Positions 58,604 to 64,000 of a stretch of 64,000 bases of DNA are shown here, piece after piece. Each line of letters begins with the position of its first letter. Position 1 is the first letter of the stretch. The stretch is taken from positions 11,280,501-11,344,500 of the forward strand of contig NC_135384.1 of the NCBI RefSeq assembly GCF_049243985.1, written 5' to 3'. The stretch is from Paroedura picta (Eukaryota; Chordata; Lepidosauria; Squamata; Gekkonidae). Under the pieces are notes generated by a model that was not told the DNA's origin, did not search any database, and worked only from the letters and a program-made list of their open reading frames with translations. The translations under genes and the position numbers were made by a program.

Positions 58604-59385
58604 ATGGACTCTCCTTTATAGTACTGTCCTTAGCTTCAACCTGGTTTGAAAAAGATAACTCAGGTGACTCCCAACCCTTTGTATTTTTAAAGAGTACAAA
58701 TATTAACCTTATCTTTCATGTCCCAACTCTCTGCTTCTTGAGATACAGGGATATGAAAGCTGCCTCTCTCTTGTCCTTTGTTTTAGCAGAGAATGGCTCA
58801 GTGGTGGCTTTTAAAACCAGAACGTGGAGACTTCATTTGTAATTTGTTTTCTGTCTCCTTCTGGAAAGCTATTTGAAGTTCATCAGAGTGAAGAAATGGC
58901 AGTGATTTTGATAATTATAGTGAGGCTAAATTCCTCTAAATTCCACCCCAAGGGGTGATAGGAGGGAACTACTGCCAGCTGAGCATGGCTGGGAATTCCT
59001 ATCCCCATTGAAACCAGATAATAGCACCAGGGATCCTCCCTGGAGCCATCTTTTCTTCTCTTGTTACTGTGCTCATGGGCCTAGTTTCATCAGGCCTAAA
59101 TGACAGATGTTTGGCTATCCTGACATGGCAACTAACAGGGACAGGACCGAGTTCCACCAGCCAGAGATGATGCTATACCCAAGTCTCTTACTCTTGCTTC
59201 CTCCAGAGCTGGTGAGGTTGCCCATTCTTGCAGAGGACGGCGATTGCAAAACACCTTTGCTTGAAAGGCCATTGCTGGATTTGCCATAAGTCGGTTGTTA
59301 CTCAACAGCCCTTACACATGCCTACCGGGCAGAAATGCATATTGTTCTTCTCTGCTTGCAAAAGCAAAGATAGCATTACTCAAAG
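58604..59385. other. Upstream flank of V2R gene 3, with block X
   Basis: 58604-58935 aligns with the upstream flanks of genes 1 and 2 and likely holds promoter sequence. 58940-59385 is block X, repeated at 43890-44356. Short open frames here are not splice-bounded. Confidence 0.5.
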
Positions 59386-59721
59386 CAGGGGTCCCCAACC
59401 CACGGTCCGCGGCCCGGTACCGGGCCGCAAAGGCCATCATACCGGGCTGCCAGCAGCTGCGCTTGCCTCCTCCCCACAGCGAGAGGGGGGGAAAGAGGCC
59501 GGCACGGCAGCCGGCGCGGCAGGTGCGGCAGCCGGCATGGCAGCTATGCAAATGCACACGTGCGGAACTGCTGCGCATGCGCATTTGCACCCCCTGGTGG
59601 CCAAAACGCACATGCGTGGCAATTGGGCATGCGCGTTTATGAGCAACTGCGGCAGCCAGGCCGCTGGCTCTCCCCCACCCCCGGAGGCGGTCCCCGACCA
59701 GAAGAAGGTTGGGGACCACTG
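59386..59721. mobile_element. Non-autonomous hAT element upstream of V2R gene 3
   Basis: Begins CAGGGGTCCCCAACCCACGG and ends GGTTGGGGACCACTG. It is flanked by the perfect 8-bp duplication ACTCAAAG (59378-59385, 59722-59729). The empty site survives in the displaced block X copy at about 44347. It is the best-preserved member of this family here, GC-rich inside. Confidence 0.92.
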
Positions 59722-59729
59722 ACTCAAAG

Positions 59730-60889
59730 GACCTCCTGCCCCCCCAATGTCCCTGCAATAATAACTTTCGTTTTTTAATGTATTTCATGTATCAATACAT
59801 TTATAGTATAGTTTTATTACATCTATACTGGCAAAACAGCCTGTTGAACTTCAAAATACCACAGGCAGCCTGGGTTCCCATTCGGGCACAGCCTTTCTCA
59901 GCCAAGGCAAGACTTCTCGGAGTGAATGGGAGAGCTGTCTTGGAGTCACCCAGGAATCCTCACCGAGTGGTAGAAAGGCCACACCGGGCCTTCTCAGGGC
60001 ATATGGGAGCACTGGCTGAGAATCATCTGTGTCAGGATGACAGACTTGAACAAAACCCTTTGTTGAAATAAGAAACGGTTTATTTCTTGCAGATCAATCC
60101 AAGACGATACAAAGCTCAGAACTGCCAATTGCAAAAAGCAGTTCTATTACACCAACATTTCCCACCTAATTCCCTCATGGTTTTACTCAAAACAGAAAGT
60201 AACACCAGGTGCATTCCTGGGCCTGCATTCCTTGGCCAGGGTCATTCTTCTAAGATAGCACTAGTTACAAACTACTACATGGCAGACAGGTCAAGGGTAA
60301 GATGCAGATGGACAAAAACAGGCTAAGCAATAATTGAGTACAGAACAGGATTGAGGTGCAATAAATCATGGCAGTAATCAACTGATTCTGACACTATGTC
60401 AGTCCCAGCCATGGCTCTGGTTCGTCCCGAGAAGGGACAGGGCAGCCATTATTGGCTGTGGTGAGGCTTCCCTGGTCAAAAGGGAGGACTGGCTTGGACT
60501 CACCTGCCCGCCCACCACAGGAAGCCTCACCGAGTGGTTGAAAAGCCGCACCGGGCTTTCTTGGGGTGAGAGGGAGCCCTTGCTGGGACTTGCCCACACA
60601 ATGTGACTTCTGGGGTTCGGGGGAGGAAGGAGATGTCTGCCTCCTTTTTCGGTGGCGGCCAGGTGGCAAATGGCGGTGAGTATATAAGAGCTATCATTGC
60701 CTGATCTATTGGGGGCAAGGGTGAGCAAAACTAGGCCAATCAGGATGCCCAAAGCTTCACTGTGCATATCCTAATTGGTCTATGACTCCATCCATAAGGC
60801 CTCTGCTCAAATATTAACGACTGCTAAGTGTTAAATATTTGTGGAAGCTACCCCGACATAACAGGCTGAATAGAAGCAGCCTATATATA
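59730..60889. repeat. V2R inter-gene block Y, copy in front of gene 4
   Basis: Aligns with 42515-43430 except for the insertion at 60030-60393. It has many spurious open frames on both strands, none supported. Followed by the Z-type 3' flank of gene 4 (60890-61589). Confidence 0.6.
60030..60393. repeat. Possible solo LTR in block Y
   Basis: A 364-bp insert relative to the paralogous block at about 42900-42930. It begins TGTCAG and ends CTGACA, an inverted pair, with an AATAAA near its right end. The flanking duplication is poor. No internal retroviral region is attached, and the family is not identifiable. Confidence 0.4.
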
Positions 60890-61589
60890 AATAAATAAGA
60901 ATTTGTAGAACGGAAAGATATTAATCAGAAAGATGTCAAATAAATTTGCAGTATGTTGATAATAACCTGTCAAGCAATGCTTGTCCAAATTTTTCTAATC
61001 CGACATTGTGGACCAAAGAGCCCCATCAAATTATCTTTCTGTCACTCACAAACACACAAACCATAGTTGACATTTGACATTTGTGACTTACTACAATAAA
61101 AATAAATATTTTTTTTGTATACCACCCCGTTCTATCATCTTGGGCCAGTGAGCTACATAATAAAACTAGAGATAATAAAATCATACAATGAATTACATTC
61201 ATACAATTATAAATCCACCACAAAATTTTGATTCACTATACGGTCCTTCAGAGTTTGAAGGGGGATCTAATGGTGGATGATTCATGTGGACTTACAAGTG
61301 TTTATTTGTGTCATTGTCTGGTCTCAACCCTAGGACTAGCAGAAAAGCTCAGGTTTGTAGGCCCTCCAGAATTGTGTCAGATCCCAGATTTCTACAAGCA
61401 AACGATCACCCCACGTTTCACAATGAAACATTCAAATGTATAATTCCCCTGTTTGATAAGTAAACCAAATCTCATTAATGGATGTTAGGAAAGGATTCAT
61501 GGGTTTCATTATGTGCACAAAATGAAAATTTCCTAATAAGGTTTGATAAAAATAAAACTGGGGAATAAGCAGGTGGATACTTTAAACAT

Positions 61590-63490
61590 TTAGGGTCTTT
61601 TACTTATCAACTGCTGTCTTCTGTTCAGTTCAGGCCTCAGGAGAATGACATAGCATTTGGGGGAAAAGATACAGCCTAGTAAGCCAGCACTGGAAGCTAA
61701 GATGGAGAAGATCTCCACGGCTACCATGTCTTTTCCTTTAGTGCTCAGGTAGGTAGGCACAAAGGACAGCCAAACACTGCAGAAGACCAACATGCTGAAG
61801 GTGATGAACTTGGCTTCATTGAAGCTGTCAGGCAACTTTCTAGCTTTGAAAGCTGCAATGAAGCAGACAGTGGCAAGAAATCCGATGTAACCCAAGGCAC
61901 AGTAAAACATGGTGACTGACCCTTCATTGCACTGCACTATGATTTCTCTACTCAGTGAATGGGTGTCCACATCTGGGAAGGGAGGAGAAGTACCAAGCCA
62001 AGTAGTACAGATGCTAACTTGAACAAGAGCACAAGAAATAACAATATAATGTGCCAGTTGTTTTCCCACCCATTTTTGGAAAGGGTTTCCTGGCTTGGAA
62101 GCCATAAATGCTATAACAACAATCATCGTTTTTGCCAAGACAGAAGAAACAGCAACACAGAAGACAATGCCAAAAGTCATCTGTCGGAGAAGGCAGGTCA
62201 CCTTGTTTGGCCGTCCAATGAAGAGAAAGGAGCACAGGAAGCAAAGGAGAAGAGAGACAAGTAGAATGTAGGTCAAGGTCCGATTATTGGCTTTAACAAT
62301 GGGAGTGTCCTGGTGCATGATGAAGGCCAGAAGCACCAGAGCTGTTATCAGAGAGAAGGAAATAGCTAAAAAGGCTAGAATAATGCTCATAGGCTCCGGA
62401 AAGGACAGAAAGTTTGGGATCTTGGGAAGGCAGTGGTCTTGTTCCTGGTTTGGATAATGACCTTCAAAGCACGTGATGCAATAATCCATATCTGAAAGGA
62501 GACAATCACCTATTTAGACAATTCCATCATTTAACAACAAGTTTTTCTAAGATACTACCTTATATTGTATCATCAACCCATGATCAAAATAGTTTATTCA
62601 CTGTCTAATATTGAAAATATGTAAGAAGAAATGCCCCCATTTGCTCCTTCAGGGGAAATATTGAGTTGAGAGCCTCAATCCTTTATGATTAAAGAACATT
62701 TGTGGGACTTTATGGTTTCTGTAAATACCACTCAATTTATTACCAGAAAACAAAACAAAAACTGAACAGCTTTTTTGTACAGCTGTCCAGGAATTCTGTT
62801 TCCTTTAAATTTGAATTCCTTTAGCATAGTGGTTCTCAACCTGGCCACCAGGACCCCTTTGGGGGTTGAACAACCCTTTCACAGGGGTCACTGCAGGGTG
62901 TGCAGCTTGGCCGTGGTAGATCGAGATAGAGTGTTCATCTGTCTGGAGCAGCAGAAAAGAGTGAGATTGGCATGTTGGGGCAAGAGGCAGAACTGAACCG
63001 GGAAACCAGGAAGAAACCCAATTTATAAACAATCATGAACTATAGATCTTCATGCCATTGGTCAGTTTTGGTTTCTGTGAAAGAACACTTGCATTATTTT
63101 ATGGTTGGTGGTCACCACAACATGAAGAACTGGATTAAAGGATTGCGGCATTAGGATGTTTAAGAACCACGGCTTTAACATTTGAAAATCTCTCAAAATA
63201 GATAAAAGCACTGAAATGTTCAGCATGAGAAAGTGCATTGTGAGACAAAAAAACCCACCTTCAATTTTCTGAATTTGTGAAAACTGAGAATGAAAGAGAC
63301 CTTGAGGCAATAAATCAATTGGGAATCTTTAACAAGTGAAATCATAATTTGAGCATCTCCTACCCTCTTTGTCTGATATTTCCCCTTCTGGACACCGATC
63401 ACAAAGGTAGCAACAGAATTTCTCCCCTTCCTTCTTCTTCCTGCTGTAGCCAGGCTTGCAGTTATCATTACACTGAGAATAAGGAGGAAC
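61590..63490 (-). CDS. Vomeronasal type-2 receptor, gene 4 (partial, 3' exons only)
   Basis: Exon 6 (62491-61590) and exon 5 (63490-63364) are present with correct splice ends and phases. Exons 1-4 lie beyond the right edge; exon 4 would be expected just past 64000. The Cys-rich exon reads [20 protein letters not shown]. Compared with the other genes it has [14 protein letters not shown] instead of [10 protein letters not shown]. The 7TM exon is complete and open, ending [20 protein letters not shown]. Intron 5 contains a SPIN-like hAT and a MIR-like SINE. Integrity of the whole gene cannot be judged. Confidence 0.88.
62827..63172. mobile_element. SPIN-like non-autonomous hAT element
   Basis: Begins TAGTGGTTCTCAACCTGG, continues ACCCCTTTGGGGGTTGAAC and CCCTTTCACAGGGGTCAC. 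It ends with TTTTATGGTTGGTGGTCACC, ACAACATGAAGAACTG, GCGGCATTAGG and AAGAACCACGG. As I remember the SPIN (Space Invaders) consensus, these are its two ends. It is flanked by CTTTAGCA (62819-62826) and CTTTAACA (63173-63180), an 8-bp near-duplication. Gene 1 has TTTTAACATCTG at the matching place with no insert. The centre differs from the autonomous element and has no frame. Confidence 0.8.
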
Positions 63491-63560
63491 CTGTCAATGT
63501 ATAAAGCAAGAATTGAGATGCTATTACAAGTATTGTGCTTCAGAATACAGTATGTATATA

Positions 63561-63842
63561 GAAGAAGAAGAAGAGTTGGTTCTTATATGCTACTTTTCTC
63601 TATCCGAAGGAGTCTCAAAGTGGCTTACATTCACCTTCCCTTTCCTCTCCCCACAGAAGACACCCTGTGAGGTAGTGGAGGCTGAGAGAGCCATGACATC
63701 ACTGCTCGGTCAGAACAGTTTTATCAGTGCTGTGGCAAGCCCAAGGTCACCCAGCTGGCTGCATGTAGGGGAGTGCGAAATCAAACTTGGCTTGCCAGAT
63801 TAGAAGCCCGCACTCCTAACCACTACACCAGGCTGGCTCTCT
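63561..63842 (-). mobile_element. Full-length MIR-like (CORE-type) SINE
   Basis: In reverse complement it starts AGAGAGCCAGCCTGGTGTAG. It has an A-box-like GTAGTGGTTAGGAGTGCGG and a B-box-like AAGTTTGATTTC, then GGTGACCTTGGGCTTGCCAC, the TGTGGGGAGAGGA core and GCATATAAGAACCAACTC with a CTT tail. It is the most complete copy here and is unique to intron 5 of gene 4. Confidence 0.8.
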
Positions 63843-64000
63843 CATAGTAATGAAAGTGTGATAACTGGGATCTTAAAGATAGCTCACTTCAAAGCTGATA
63901 GGACTAAAAATGGCATAGATGTGGCATGCTTGTTGAGCCCAGTGATGGTGTAATTAAAATCTGACATGAAATTTCATGAATAAAACATTCATGGAGCCCG
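63843..64000. other. V2R gene 4 intron 4, window edge
   Basis: Aligns with the intron 4 sequence of gene 3 (about 47590-47760) up to the edge. No exon is reached. Confidence 0.6.

Overview
The window is a vertebrate nuclear segment, almost certainly from a squamate reptile and probably a lizard. It has spliced genes with long introns, a tandem array of type-2 vomeronasal receptors, a butyrophilin-like gene and a squamate-style repeat load. The repeats include Bov-B LINE, a tRNA-derived SINE with a Bov-B-like tail, CR1 and L2 fragments, several non-autonomous hAT families including one resembling SPIN, MITEs, a Helitron-type 3' end, and pure microsatellites. No bacterial-type feature, CRISPR array, rRNA or free-standing tRNA gene was seen.

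Left part (1-17.9 kb, + strand). One butyrophilin-like gene runs from a signal-peptide exon at 4964 through IgV, IgC-like and transmembrane exons and seven tiny phase-1 exons (six of 27 bp, one of 21 bp) to a B30.2 (PRY-SPRY) exon at 14692. The B30.2 frame is otherwise open to 15260 but carries an in-frame TAA at 14850-14852, where the family has the Tyr of its His-Tyr-Trp-Glu-Val motif. The predicted product is therefore a 383-residue receptor with only the start of B30.2. The gene is flanked by two diverged copies of one ~0.7 kb segment (1-770 and ~17160-17960), suggesting a tandem butyrophilin unit continuing to the left of the window.

Right part (19-64 kb, - strand). Three complete and one partial V2R genes lie head to tail. 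Exon coordinates, splice sites and phases can be read for each: exon 1 signal peptide, exons 2-3 ligand-binding domain, exon 4, exon 5 Cys-rich domain, exon 6 seven-transmembrane domain. The three complete genes give uninterrupted predicted proteins of 892, 888 and 888 residues. The fourth shows only exons 5 and 6 and continues past the right edge. The 3' ends of the genes are spaced 13.1, 12.9 and 15.9 kb apart, and introns and flanks align between units. Most insertions can therefore be dated relative to the duplications by comparing filled and empty sites within this one window.

The array also holds scars: a degenerate exon 3 fragment at 31.1 kb, and a repeated 3'-flank arrangement at 43.4-45.3 kb best explained by loss of a whole V2R copy. 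The third gene carries a 2.8 kb intron insertion with a CpG-rich core containing two perfect palindromes and a 31-bp minisatellite. The V2Rs would act as family C GPCRs of vomeronasal neurons. No functional link between them and the butyrophilin-like gene is visible; they are simply adjacent.
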